Source of the DNA: Micropterix aruncella
Taxonomy: Eukaryota; Arthropoda; Insecta; Lepidoptera; Micropterigidae
Assembly: GCA_944548615.1 (NCBI GenBank)
Contig: OX155963.1
Location: forward strand, 19,772,261 to 19,836,260
Length of the DNA stretch: 64,000 bases
Reading direction: 5' to 3'
Shown here: positions 22,955-37,000 of the stretch, in pieces
How the letters are laid out: every line of letters starts with the position of its first letter
How positions within the stretch are numbered: the first letter of the stretch is position 1
The notes under the pieces: model-generated
The model's input: only the letters and a program-made list of their open reading frames with translations
Databases searched by the model: none
What the model was told of the DNA's origin: nothing
Program-made: the position numbers and the translations under genes

Positions 22955-23225
22955 GATAGGACAGTACGATGGGAAGCACTATGAGATAAGTCGCCTGATC
23001 TTACATTGTAAGGTTCCGGGCTTGATTCCCGGCTGGGTCACCATTTGCCGTAATTTTATATTAACGGAATCGCATTTTAATGCTATCTATCGAATGCAAT
23101 AACAAGAAACACTCAAAAACACTTCACATACATATAATCACTTCATAGAAGAGTTGGTTGTAACTTGTAAGAGATGGTCGTATACCGCCCATTGTGAAAT
23201 TTCACAATAAAGCTTAGAAACATAC
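22955..23225 (+). mobile_element. tRNA-derived SINE, copy 2
   Basis: Head GTCGCCTGATCTTACATTGT and TTGATTCCCGGCTGGGTCACC, body CGGAATCGCAT and ATCGAATGCAATAACAAG, tail TTGGTTGTAA..GTAAGAGAT and AAATTTCACAATAAAG. All parts line up with 26600-26855, so it is the longest SINE copy here. It abuts the right end of the foldback element. Confidence 0.8.
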
Positions 23226-23229
23226 TTTA

Positions 23230-24345
23230 AGAATCGGCCCCATATAAACCGAATACATCAACTTCGCAGTGTTTAATTTATATGGGGACATGTAAATAAA
23301 GGACTAAAGTGCACTTTAATTACAGATATGTCATGAAAAAATTCTAAATCCTACGAGAATTATGTGGTGGTAAACGGTGGTAAAAAAATCAATAATACTT
23401 CTACTGGTCTTACTTTCTCAACAAGTTAAAACATTTCTCGCCAAACGTAACCGAAAAGCGTAAACGTAAAGACCGGTACGTGGTGAGTACCAATTTGAGA
23501 ATTTTAATTTAAGAAAGGGTAGATACAATTAAGGCACTCCTACTTTTTTTGGTAGTAATATTTATTAGCTTTCCATTTCACTTAAATTGTATGTCGAAAT
23601 CGAAGATCGAAATCGCTTTAAATGAATTGTAACCCTTTTGGAGTGTATGAGTAGTTAATTAGAATGGTTACAATTTATTGTTGTTTGTTTTATTTCGCTG
23701 AATTTTAATTTAAAAATATGTAATATAAAAGGGTTTCATCTACTTACTTAGGCATTGACACAAAGATATCTCATTTTAAATATACTAATCTAAAAGTCAT
23801 TAAGCTTTTTGGCTCATTTCTATCGATTTTTCCTAAATTTATTTAAAGACAATTTTTAGATTTTTAAATTCTTTATTTATTATTATTTTTAATGAATGAC
23901 CGTTTTGATTTTTTGACATTGTAATTTATAACAATGACTTATTTAAATGCACTTATTTTTAGTCATTATTAAAACTTTTTATTTTTTTGTAATCTTTCTT
24001 TTATTCATTTTAACTATGTATTATATAATCACACACTGATTAATGTTTGTTAATAGAATATTTATTTCTATAAAAATTCTTCTATTCTATTCTATTTCTA
24101 AAACATTCTTGTCCATGATCTGAAATAGGGGGGGGGGGGGGGGTGTTTATAGAATGTGTTTATAAAATGTGTTTGTAGAAAATATGTTTTATAGAATGTT
24201 CTATCTTTATATAATAGAATGTACGTTTATCTTTATAGAATCTATGTTTATAGAATGTCCGCTCAAGCATAAGCTTTGCTTAGTTGAGCGACATCGGACA
24301 GTAAACCGCATATAATAATTGAATTTATTTTTTTTTTCGGTTGAT
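23230..24345. other. AT-rich, probably intronic to ANKRD6; donor-like duplication
   Basis: No exon found. At 23487-23520 the sequence ACGTGGTGAGTACCAATTTG and following bases repeats the donor of the ANKRD6 exon at 25083-25115. A G16 run is at 24128, followed by irregular TTTATAGAATGT repeats to about 24260. Confidence 0.4.
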
Positions 24346-24354
24346 TAAGTACAT

Positions 24355-24650
24355 AATGGGATCGATTGCGTTTCTTCGTGAACTAAAATCGGAAATTAGT
24401 TCGTGTGAACGAGAGTGAAATGGACGGTTGTCACTTTTTCGCATTAAAACTACCCACCAAAGATAAAAAAGCATCTGAATCTAACACCGCACGAAATGTG
24501 TTCAAATTTATTCGGACGAGTATAAGTTCGACAGGTAAAAACTACCATCGACGATCGTTCGTTTCATATTCCGCTCCAACGTATTGCTCTATCTCGTTCG
24601 CTTGAACTAATTTCAGTTCTAATTCAGAAAGAAACGCAATCGGGCCCAAT
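24355..24650. mobile_element. MITE with TGGGMYCGATTGCGTTTCTT ends, copy 1
   Basis: Left TGGGATCGATTGCGTTTCTT with GTGAACTAAAATCGGAAATT, and right AGAAACGCAATCGGGCCCA, are inverted repeats of about 45 bp. The interior (TCTAACACCGCACGAAATGT, TAAGTTCGACAGGTA) is shared with 26287-26580. Confidence 0.75.
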
Positions 24651-24985
24651 ATATAATACAAGTTACATAATATTTTATTTCCTGTTTTAAATTGTAGTAT
24701 TATATGTGAATTATATGTGAATTGCTTATGTGAATTGTTATATGTTGTGTTATGTGAATTGCTTATTTGAATTATTATATGTGAATTGCTTTCAATTGAA
24801 TTGAATTACTCACAAGATATTGAACATTATAAAATAAAGCTTTAATCACAAGAAACTTTAGATCTTTATCACACAAAATAAAACTTTGGACCTTCATGTA
24901 ATATTTATAGTTAATAGATTTTTTATAATATATTTTATTTTAATTATGCAATGTGAATTAAACTGTTTTTTTCTTTTATTTTCAG

Positions 24986-25087
24986 AATGGTTATAGTGCG
25001 CTTCAGCGAGCAGCGGCCGACGGTCATGTCGATGTCGTCCGTGTACTTCTGCAATATAAATCCGATGTCAACGGACAAGACAACGTG
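24986..25087 (+). CDS. ANKRD6: ANKRD6 ankyrin exon (34 codons)
   Basis: Follows TTCTTTTATTTTCAG and ends before GTAAGT; 102 bp, phase 0 at both ends. It encodes one ankyrin unit, NGYSALQRAAADGHVDVVRV followed by LLQYKSDVNGQDNV. Confidence 0.88.
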
Positions 25088-28000
25088 GTAAGTACCAATT
25101 TGAGAATTTTAATTTTTAAAAATATACAGGTGTTTGGCAGATAAACTATATTATACAGGTGTTTGGCAGATTGCGGTGGTCATTTGCTAGCTCTTACACA
25201 TACGAGACCCAATGTCTTAAATGTCGAGACCCAATGTCTCGTAGACCCAATGTCTTAAAACCACGGAAATATTTTTTTTTTATTATTTTTTTTTATTTAT
25301 TACCTGAAATTTTGCGTTTAAGTCGTCATAACTTTTTTGTTTGTGGCAGTAATAGCACAAAATAACTTTTGTTGTATTCTGCCATGCATGCGCTAAATGT
25401 ATTATTTTAAATCGGCTTCATTCTTAGGGTGGGTGCTCAGCCCTGACAAATATATTATCTATTATTTTAACCAAATACTGAATGTTTTCCATTACATGTA
25501 GTATATTGTTGGAATGGCTATAAATACAGAACTTTTTAAAATAAAGTTAAGTTCAAAATACCGTTTACTTATTTTAATAATGAATTTAGAACTTGACAAT
25601 TTTCATACATCAACCTGCACATTTTTAAGGCTTTGGAAGCTCAAAGTTATTTTGTTGAAACTATATGCATCAAATAATTATTTATTATACATTGCAAAAT
25701 ACAACAAAAGTTATTAGTACAATAAGCAAAAAAGTTATGATGATTTAACCGCAAAATTTCAAGTTATACCAAAAAAAATTATTAAAAAAATACAAAAAGG
25801 ACCCTAACTCCCCAATTCCACAAAAAAAAATATATCGGTTTTTCTGCCAAGCATCCTGTAGATACAATTTGAATATACCCAGTTTTTGATAGCAAGATTT
25901 ATTAGCTTTTGGAGATATTTTGGGATGTACTTTTGCAACCTCCGTCTTTGTGTACGAGTAGGTCACTACACATAAGACTTTATGTGGTCACTCCCAAATC
26001 CCTAACACCTAGTGGTAAAATTTATGCAATAGTATTGAATGATCCACAATATCAAAAGCCTTAGATAGATCACAAAAAAATACCCACGGATTTTTTGTTA
26101 CTATCAAGGCCAAGAAGGGTACTTAAATAAGAAATCGAAATAGCAATGCTTTCTCTATATTTTCTGGTTTGTGAACGTTTTTGTCTCTGAATTTAAGCGA
26201 CATTCAAAACTTAATACTACATCAACGTAGACTATCGCATCAATCGACATGTTAATTTTTCCGTAATACCTACATACTTTCACGATGGGCTCGATTGCGT
26301 TCCTCTTGAACTAAAATCGGAAATTAGTTCAAGTAAAGGAGACAGAGCAGTACGTCAGAGCGGAATGTGAAACGAACGGTTTTCACTTTTCCGCATTGAA
26401 ACTATCCAGCTAAATCTAACACCGCACGAAATGTGTTCAAACTTATTCGGGCGTCTATAAGTTCGACAGGTAGTTTTGGTGCGGGAAAATCGACGATAGT
26501 TCATTTTATATTCGCTCTGTCTCGTTCGGTTGAACTAAGTTCCTGTTTTAGTTTACGAAGAAACGCAATCGGGCCCAATAACTTAATACTACATACACTA
26601 GTGTTCGCCTGATCTTACATCGTAAAGTCCTGGATCCGATTCCCGTCTGGATTACCAATTTCCGTTTGGATCAAATTAACGGAATTGCATTTTTAATTCT
26701 GTCAATCGAATGCAATAACAAGACACATACTTACATACATATTAAACGCACGCATACATAAAACACGTCATAATATGGAGGGTTGGTTGTAAGAGATTGA
26801 CATTTGACAATAAACACCCCCATTGTTAAATTTCACAATAAAGAGTTAGAAACAAACAACCAAACGTACGCGCCAAAAAAACAAGTTTACGTTTTTCATT
26901 GTTATTGGTGGTGGTGGTGGTGAACGGTTTCGTGCAGCTTGGGCCACAACATCCATTTTGTTCTCGGATCGGCTCAACTCACGATTCAGCTCCTATTCAG
27001 AAGCCTCCTCGAGTGGAAGGCTACCCCGGGTAAGACTCCCGTGTCTCGGGCCTCAGAGCTGGTGGACCGGTTTCTCCCATCGGGATTGAATTGCGCACCG
27101 GTCGGCGAAGCCAATCGGCTGTGCATTCTGACTAATTGCTGAAGGGGTCTGGAGACTATGGAAATACACTGTTTCCTAAGCAGCTGGGGTGGACGTTCAC
27201 CTGTTGTCATGCCACTCTTGAAATGATTTTGGGCCACTCGATCCCGTGTGGCACTACGGGCAAAGAACGCCCAGGTCCGCGATTAATTCAAACTGAATTA
27301 CCGCTGTAATACAACAGGTAGAGGTCGCGTAAGCGACTTCGGACCCGTAACCAGTCGGGAGGAGGACGGAGGTATCCTGAAGGTTAATTCCAGAGGGAGA
27401 TATCCTGCCAAAACTGGTAATTAGAGGGTGAGGCTGCCCGCTGGGTACCTTTCCCGGTGCCTCGCCATAAGGCGTCGGTCTCTAACGAGTTGCTGGTGAA
27501 CTAAATAGTAGATTGTCTTGTCTCCAAGTCTTCTACGCTCATCCCATGGCTGAAAGAACGATCTATATCGTTATACCAGCCTGGGGTGACGGGTTCCCCG
27601 TTTTAGTCGACACTGCCCTACTGTGATTGGTGTAAATTCACGCTCCGGGTCGTTCAAATTGCTTAGTTTTCATGTAATTCTCATTGCAGTGGCATCTCGT
27701 AGGCATGAGTTGATGGTTTTATTCGGTGATATCTCCTTCGTGCTCATTGTACATAGTTCGTCGCAAACAACTTAAAACTGTCGATCATTATTACAGCGAT
27801 TACAAAACTAAAAATCGTCAGTACAGAAAATTTATATTTATTTAAAAGTGGTCCCACTTACACAACTAAAGAAAACAGCTTGTGAGCGAAGTTATTCAGT
27901 TTTTTCCATGCCCTGAACTATGTGTCACATATAGAGCGACGGTATACTTATTTAATTTGAATTTTTATAATTGCAAATTGGTAAATTTCTTCAAAAATTT

Positions 28001-31000
28001 ATAACTCACCTGAATATGTTTTTTCCTTTTTCAGCACGGCAACACCCCGCTTCACGAAGCATCATGGAAGGGGTACAGTCGATGCGTGGCCCTGCTCGCT
28101 TCGCACAAGGCGGATCTGCATCTCAAGAACTACGGGGGCTTCGCGCCGCTTCATCTCGCTTGTCAAAACGGACACAATCAGACGTGCAGGGAGATCCTGC
28201 TGGCTGGATGCGATCCCGACTTACAGAATAATGTACGTTTCTTATTATGTTTTTTTTTTTATTTTTTTAAGGCTATATTTATTTATTTATTTATATAAGT
28301 AATGCAAATATTAAAAAAGTAAACAATTTCAGCTTAGGAATTATGCATAGAAATACTTTCAAAATTGAATCAAAAGCAGAAAAAAGAATACAATGCATAG
28401 TCTAGTGGCAACGTCACCTAACTAGGCCGGGACCTGTTCTAAGGTAAACATTTATTTTTTTAATGTGCTTGCACAAATACCGTGTTTATAAGAGTGGCAT
28501 ATATTCCATGTATGCACAAAAATGGAATTGCAAAACAATATTAAAAATGACTAAATACTTGATATTTACTATGACTAAATACTTGATAAATAATTAGGTA
28601 ATTAAATAATTAAATTAAAGTTAGAAGTGGAAAATTAAAATGACAGCAAATAAATTCAAATCAGAAAAAAACAAAAAAAAACAAAACAATTTAAAATAGT
28701 AAAAATTACAATAAGAATTTAAACAAAATAGTCCTGCATTTTACTTATAACTAAGATAAAATAGTGTTAAAACTAAAACAAATTATCTCTTAATATACGT
28801 TAAAACAAAATAATAATAATAATATATAAAATGATAATAATAATATAATAATACAATATAAGATTCAAAATATTCAAATGTCCGGGTTAGATTATAATGT
28901 CCAGTATTTTTAAAATTCCTTGTCTTCCCTCTTTTACAAGCCAGTTTCTAAGCAGCCTTTTAAAGTAGGTCTTATTTTGCGCTGATTTTATGTCGCCAGG
29001 AAGAGCATTGAAAAACCTTGGGGCAATGAATGTATAGGTTCGCTGACCAAAAGTAGTATACCTTCTGGGTACTATCATATTATTATCTTCGGAAAACCTC
29101 GTTGATAGGGTATTTTGAGAAAAACTATTTATCTGATTGAACTTAATATATGATAGTGATGTTTTTAAATATAGTTGCCTAGTGTCTAACACATTATATT
29201 CATTGAAAATATTTTCCGAAGGATAACGATACGGCTTTCGCATGATAATCTTTAAAATCGACTTTTGTGCAATATCTAAGGGGTAAATAATGGTTTTAGA
29301 ACAACCGCCCCATCCTATCGTCCCGTAGCTCAAGATACTCTCACACAATGCATAATAAACGCTTTTTAGTGTTTTTGGACCTAAAATATTTCTTACCTCT
29401 TTGAAAGTGTATCCTAGTTTACGAACTTTAGATGCTAATTTATCCGTGTGTTCTTGCCATCTTAGTTCATTATCTATGGTGATACCGAGATATTTAAATG
29501 ATTCCACTCTTTCTAAAATATGACAGTTGCAACCATTCTGTCTGTTGCATGTGTGTATAACAACGTTGTGCTCCAATGAGGGTTGACCTTTAACATTAAT
29601 ACTAAAAGTGATTAATTTTGTTTTTTCTATATTTAAACTGAGCAGCGAATTATCTAACCAATCTCTAACTATATTTATGCCTTTGTTGGCTTTTTCAAAT
29701 GTCGTTTTCCAGTTTTCACCTTCAAATATAATTGTAGTGTCATCGGCAAATGATATAGTTTTTCCTACTAGATCACATACATCGTTAATATAAATTAGAA
29801 ATAAAATAGGCCCGAGCACACTGCCTTGGGGCACGCCGAACGATATACCGACAGGATTACTGGTAGTATTATGTATAGATGTGATTTGGGTTCTATTTGA
29901 CAGATAGCTCTTAAACCAATCAAGAACTAGTGCTACACATCCAATGTCTCTTAGTCTTTGTAATAATTTTTCATGCGAAACCGTATCGAAAGCCTTCGCG
30001 AGATCTAAAAATATAGCCAAGCATTTATTGCCTCTGTCCAGGCTTTCACTAATAGAATTTGTCACCTTTGCAATGGCATCCAAAGTGCCCATTCCATTCC
30101 TAAACCCGATTGACTTTTTGACAAAAAGTTGTTTTCATTTAAGTATTTCAGAAGCCTATTTTTAACTACTTTTTCTATTATCTTCGATAATGTGCTTAGG
30201 AGTGAAATAGGCCTATAATTGGCAATATCCTGCTTATTTCCGCTTTTAAATATAGGAATGATTTTTGCACATTTTAAATTGGCTGGAAATATCCCTTCTT
30301 TAAAACTGGCGTTTATTATGTGCGCTATAGGCTCACTTAACTCATTCTTTGAAGTTTTGAATAAACCTGCATTGAGATTATCGATACCTGCAGACGAATT
30401 ATTTTTCAAGGAAGATATTATACTAGCCACTTCTTTTGGCGTAGTCGGTCGCAGGAACAATGATACGGGGCTCGAGAAAATTGGCGTAGATGTGTTAGTA
30501 GATGTATTAGTTGATCTGCTCAATGTGTTTGTGGCTAATCGTTTGACAACACTGGCAAAAATGTTACTAACGACATTGAGTATACAGCGTATTAGTTTGC
30601 TCATTGCAGTACTATGATTTGGCAGCTATGATTTTACTACGAAGCGCAATGCGTTGTAGGCACTCATAGTTCCAAAAAAATATTAATATTTTCTGATGTT
30701 TAACATGGCGGCGTTCGTGGTAGGTATAACAGTATCGCGGCACTTTTTCGGCGCTCTAAACACGCCTATACGGTATCCTATCTCGAAATAAAATAATAAA
30801 ATATAACAAACGAATTTTTAAACCATAGCTTTTGGTATGTCAATATTATTTACATAAATATGTCAAATTTTAATTTGGTATACAGGTTTCAATACGTTAT
30901 AATTACGCTCTTTTGTTCGAATAGACCAGTGGTTCTCAATTAGTTTTTCCTGCGTACAGTGGCTGATTTGCAGTCTTGTACGCCCTAAGCCTAATGCCAT

Positions 31001-34000
31001 GTATCAGGTACCAGCCGCTCCCTTTCTCAGCACCCATCATATAGACCAACCTTCTGCAACCCTGCGGGTCGCGACCCCGCACGGGGTCGCGAAATATAAT
31101 TATGGGGTCGTCAAAAAAGTCAACAAGGTCCTGTACTTATCGATTTTTATTAAAGTTTATGCGTAAAATATAACCTCTCCATACACATTTTGATTCCAAT
31201 TTCTTTAAAACGGAGAGATTCGATGAACTTAAAAGAAAAGGAGCAGCTGATCGATTTAATGTCTGATGAAAGCCTTCGAGCTATCTACAAAACCACGGAT
31301 CTATCCAAGTTCTGGATAATGACGGAAAAGGAATATCCACTGTTATACAAAATATCTCTGCTGAAATTGCTGCCATTCGCATCTACATACATGTGTGAGA
31401 CAGCTTTCTCCACATTGACCGCTATAAAAACAAAATATCGCTCCAGACAATGTAAAACCTGATTTGAGGGTGTCTATTTCTGATAATATGTCACCAAGAA
31501 TTAATATACTGACTGAATGTGTGCAAGCACAAGGTTCAAATTAATTTTTAAACTTACTTACCTAATTTTCTTAGTGAATAAATTGTTAAAATAATTTCTT
31601 GTCTCATTTAATGCCTTCATAAATATGGTAAAGGCATATTTTCTCGTTTGCTCTAATATTATTTTCCAAAATAAATAAACTTTCCGATATAATTTACGAA
31701 ATAAAAACCGCTAGAACATGGAGGAAAATTGAAGTTTACCTTGATCTCGTTACCTGAACCAACCTTTGCATTTGTAAATTTAGTGTTTTTTTCTGGGGTC
31801 GCTGAAAACCCTTTTTTAAATTTGGGGTCGCAACATCAAAAAGGTTTCGGACCGCTGATATAGACTACATAATGAATATAATTTTTTGCCAACTTTTATT
31901 GAAATCGATTCAACATCAGTTAAGTATAATAGCTGCTAGTTTGTATTTTTTCGAGGAATCAGGGATAATTGCACATTAAAATAAAACATTTCAAACGGTG
32001 TTAGGTTTTATTTATTTAAATAACTAAAGGTTATTCTCATACAAGATATGATAAGTATTTTACAATGTGTTACAAAACTCGTCTGCACTTAAGCGCAGCA
32101 AAATCATTAATTAAATCTTCGCAATCCAATTTCCTTCAAAAATTAGCTTCTATGCAAAGCAAGATCGTTTAACCTTTGCTCCGTCATTGTTGTGCGTAAA
32201 TAATTTTTAACTCGTCGCAAACAAGAAAACGATCGTTCTCCAGAACAGTTACTGGCGGAGGTACACACACACATACGTAGAGCAATATCAATACGTTTGG
32301 GTAAATGGTTTGAAGACCTTCAGTTCGTAACCATTTCAACACACTGACAGCACTGTTCAGATTTTCATTTTTTATTCTGCAGTGAGCGCGAAAATGGAGG
32401 CATTCTTCTGAAAAATTGTCTTCTAAGTCAGTAGAAAAAACCATTTGCAATGCTTTAGCTTTTTCTTCGACTTCTAACCCGTTTAGTTTCGTCATGTTAG
32501 TAATAAAATTAATATTATTCTTAAATCACTTATATGTACGAAATAACTTATACGTACATTTTATATGTACGAAATGTACGTGAGCCTTTAGATATTTAGG
32601 TACTTTGAGTTATTTCTTGTTACCATGAGTGATTTTTTTGCCAATTTTGCCAAGATTGGCCGCCCCTAATATCTGGCCGCCCTAGGCCCGGGCCTACTGG
32701 GCCTTAGGGCAAATCCGCCACTGCCTGCGTACCACTTCAAGAAAGACCTCAAACTCGCGTACTATTGCAGGAATGATAAATCTATCTATATATATAAAAC
32801 AAAGTCGGGTTTGTTCGAACACTTATAACTCGAGAATGGCTTTTCTTAACTCGAGGACCGATTTTCATGGTTTTTGATTTGCAGTTTTCGTCTCCTTCCC
32901 GAATAGCAAAATAACTATTAAAAACAAAATTGGAAAATTGACAAAAAAATAAAATAAAAGAAAAACATTTTCCCATACAAAATGTAAATCCGTGTTTTTC
33001 TCATGGTCAGTTATACGTGGCATGTTCACGTGTCGGCAAATCATCCACTTGATTTGTTCTTGCGACAGATAAAAAAACAAAAAATGTCGTATATCACAAG
33101 GTGCTTCAATGAAGAGAATTAAACCGAGAGCATCCCACGCTGCACAATATGTAAATAGTTTAATTCAATCATGTCTTGCTAACACGCGTTTTATATACTT
33201 AATTTTTGTACTTTTATATTTCTTTTTGTGTTATTATCTAAAGTACTGAACCTAATATTAACCAGTATGCATAGATTGTTCCTATTTAGCGATAAGGCCT
33301 CACGGGCCGTCTTAGGGTCGTAAGCCTTAATTAGCGCTTTGGATTGATTTAACCCTGGCGTGTTGTTCCAGTGGTTGACGGATTGTTCTAAACATATTTG
33401 TTTAAGCATTAGGTTTGCAAGTCTTTTTGGTACGCCACAGCAAGGTTCAGGGCCGTATAACGTTCCCTTTGCTCCCGGCCTACGCAGGTTCGTTGGCTTT
33501 TACGTTTCCCTCGATTTCTGCATGGCCAGGAACTCATCTTAGAATTACCCTGTTCTTTTCGCCCAGGGAATTCAGTAGAGATACGCAGTTTTGCACTAGC
33601 TTTGAATTAATAGTATTCGAGGCTAGTGCCATAAAAGCAGCCTTGCTATCCGAGGGGATATAGATACGGTGGTTGGCTTAGTTCTTATGGAGGTTGATAT
33701 CCGCACTTTCAATAATGGCGTATACCTCCGCTTAGAATATGGAGGCGTATTTCCTTAAGTTTACACTTCTTTCGAAGTTTGGTCGCTCTCCATATATACC
33801 GGAATTGGGAAATACTGAGATAGACTACTAGATGGCATTTTATCGTTCCATTTATTTCTGTGATGTATATATCAGCCTATATCAAAAATACGATAGATGC
33901 ACTAAGAATGCTATTATTGTTATTATTTGTTTGATTATCGAGTTTTCATAATCGATCAGTCCTATATAAAAAAAATATTCAATATCAATTTTAATATAAT

Positions 34001-37000
34001 TGGTAAAATCGATGGTTTCCAGCGCAGAAGGGTTGCCAAAATGTATTACGTAGTTGAGCAATCTATTACCATAATATATAATCAATACTAATGACTACCC
34101 TGCACTCTTACCCTGCAAAATACTAACAACCACCTTGTATACAACTACCAAAATACAACGACTCTGACCTAGCATAATATGTTAAACCCAGTATATTATC
34201 GCTACTAAAATTCTTCACTGGAATCTTTTATCTTTTTGTTAGGCGCATTTACTTTTCAAGCGATGAAATTTCACATCTATAATTAACCCATAGCAATGGT
34301 CTGTTCGGTAAGTCAGACAATGATGAGAGGCGGTTGGAGATGATAGCCACTTTTCTATTGGTCAAAATATATATATGTACTAACCAATCAATTTTCGCAA
34401 CTAACAGCTCAGTCAATGGTGACATGGAAGTACCTACATATATATCATTAATCGAACTTTAATTCTCATAACTAACTGGCAGTCAGTAGCTAGATGTCTT
34501 CTGCCAGTTGTATCTATTAAATTAATGATAATTTAATAAATATAACTGGCAAAAGCTATAAGTGCTTTTCGAAACTTTTCGAAAGCAGGCATTTTTTTAA
34601 ATAGCGGCCTTAATTTCTTTGTTTTGTTTTTGTTGATAAAGGCGTAATGCTATTTTATGTATACAAGATGCATAACTTTCGATACCTAGTCAACTTCAAA
34701 CATTAATGTTAAATATTTTGTTGGGCTATAGGCTTTATAATTTAGCTGTCTTCACCACCTAGCGGTCCCACATTATTACGCTTACTTTTAACTGCTAGAC
34801 TGAAAGAGAAAATGCATATAGTCGATTCCTCAAATAGACTGTAGAAGACTGCACTTTTGTTTTGAGACACTATGAGAAATCTGTTTTAGGTTGTCCGAGC
34901 TGGATTCTCAGTCTCATTCATCGTTCTTAACTCCTCTTCCAAACTTCATGATTGGGAACCCATCCACAGGTCATTCAAGATAGCATATTCACGGCACATC
35001 TGACCTTCCCTATGTAATGGGTAGGTCAGCTTAGTAGCCTTAATATACCGGGTCTAACATATTATCTCGATAATGAAACAGGCCACAACTTGAGAGTAGT
35101 CTTTGCTTTTTTTTCACTTTATAAGTTACATAATTTTATGTTTTATTTTCAGTATGGCGACACATCCCTGCACACATCAGCGCGCTACGGCCACGCCGGC
35201 GTCACCCGAATACTAATATCAGCGGAATGTAAAGTATCGATACAGAATAAAAATGGCGATACGGCGCTTCACATAGCGGCTGCGATGGCGCGCAGAAAAC
35301 TGACCCGGATACTACTAGAAGCAGGATGCGACAAGTCGCTGCGCAACAAGCAGAACGAAACAGCGCGGGACATCGCGAATCGGAAGCAGCTGGCGGAGAT
35401 CTTGGACATTTTAAACATGCCGGCGTTCAAGCCGAAGAAAGAATCGAAGAAGCGCGAGAAGTCGAAGGAGAAGAAAGAGAAAGATGTGACGGATTCCACG
35501 GAAGCGAAGAATGCGAAGAAGGCGAAGAGCAGAGAGGTGGCCGCGGCGAGCCCAGCGAAGAGCAAAGAGAGGAAGAAAGGGAAGAACGTTCACTTCGAGC
35601 CGGCTCACAAGTGGTCTCCGTACGGGTGCCATTACTATCCGGATCCGAAGAGCTTTCCGAAGCCGAAGTTAGATTCGCTACCGACGGAGCCGCTTAAAAA
35701 GGGAGAGCAGTACTACTTAGATTTAGCTGGGAATATTCGGATAGGGCCGGTCGGTGTGGGCTATACGTGTTATTGCGCACCATTCTTTAGACACATCGAA
35801 GATAAGCTCGATAGGGATAAACAAGAACTAAAAATGCATATCGATAGAGCGCACGACAGAATCGATAAAAAGGTGAATGATCTAGAAATTAAAACGCAAG
35901 GGCAGTTATCTGAGCTGACGCGTTGCGTCGCAGCCGAACGCGTCCTATGCAAAGAACGACATTTACATTTAGAACAGTGGCTATCAAGGGGAATGATTTT
36001 GAGACAGTCCGAACGAGTCAAAAGACTCGATTTCAGTCCGAAAGGATCCGTTGACATCCCACCGCTGAAACGGACCCGCAGCCTCGAAGCGCTAGATTCG
36101 TCAAAATCGTGGAATAAGGTCAATCAAATCATACATAATTTCAATCAAAAGGTCGACGAGTACGAGACGGGCGCGTCGCGTAAATCGTCGCGAAGCACAG
36201 AAGTTTTAGACGACGACGGAAAAAGACAGACATTTCGAAACCGGGCCAAAGACGTGTCGCTCAGCATCGAGGTCCTCGACAAAATCTCCGCCGGACGCAG
36301 CAGCACCGACAACGTCGACAGCGGTCGCAGTTCTTCGCAGAATGTCACCGCTGAAATCCACATTAAACCGAACAATTCGCAGCGTCCCCCTACCCGCAAC
36401 GGTGACATAGACTACGATATACGGAACCAAAGAAGCGTAATCTTGAACGGAACTTCATCGCACGACGCACCCGTCTGGAAGAGCGAAGTACTACAAAGAA
36501 CGGCTCGAAAGAATGCTATCCCCGAAAACGACTCGGCTCGCCTGGATAACATCCTGCACGACGGTTATGTAAAACTCCCGAAGCAAACCGACGATACTGG
36601 AAAGCGGAAATCAGTGCAGGAACTAGCTGCGAAGATCGAAAGCGACGTGAGCCGCTTTTCAATCCCAACGCCGACGCACTCGCGTTCTCGATCCCTCTCA
36701 CCAATCAGCGCTAAATCAGAATCGTTTCAAGTACCGAAACCGCCCATTTTAAAATCACCGAAGAAGGCAAAGTTTAGCTTGCAGAATCTAATACCGTTCC
36801 CGACGAGAAAAGCATTCCACGTTCCGGAAGCAAAGACGAACGGAAACGATTCGGAAAGCAGCGACGATGAAGATGCACCGATCCGCACGTCTCTCGAGCC
36901 CGGCTTGATGCGAAACTCGAACGTCACCGATAGTTTACCCCTGCCGATGGCAAATTTAAACCAACAGGTGGCGCAGCCGCAGGCGAACCGCGGCGGCTTA

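Larger units (their letters stand above)
30957..32723. mobile_element. hAT DNA transposon with perfect 8-bp target duplication
   Basis: Ends CAGTGGCTGATTTGC and GCAAATCCGCCACTG are inverted repeats with one mismatch in 15. Both sides carry CCTGCGTA (30949-30956 and 32724-32731), the 8-bp duplication hAT elements make. It holds a broken transposase at 32143-32495 and hosts a second hAT element at 31047-31857. Confidence 0.9.

Noticed and set aside
24405..24605. 66-codon frame beginning MNESEMDGCHFFALK
   Set aside because: Lies wholly inside a MITE and is broken in the second copy at 26287-26580.
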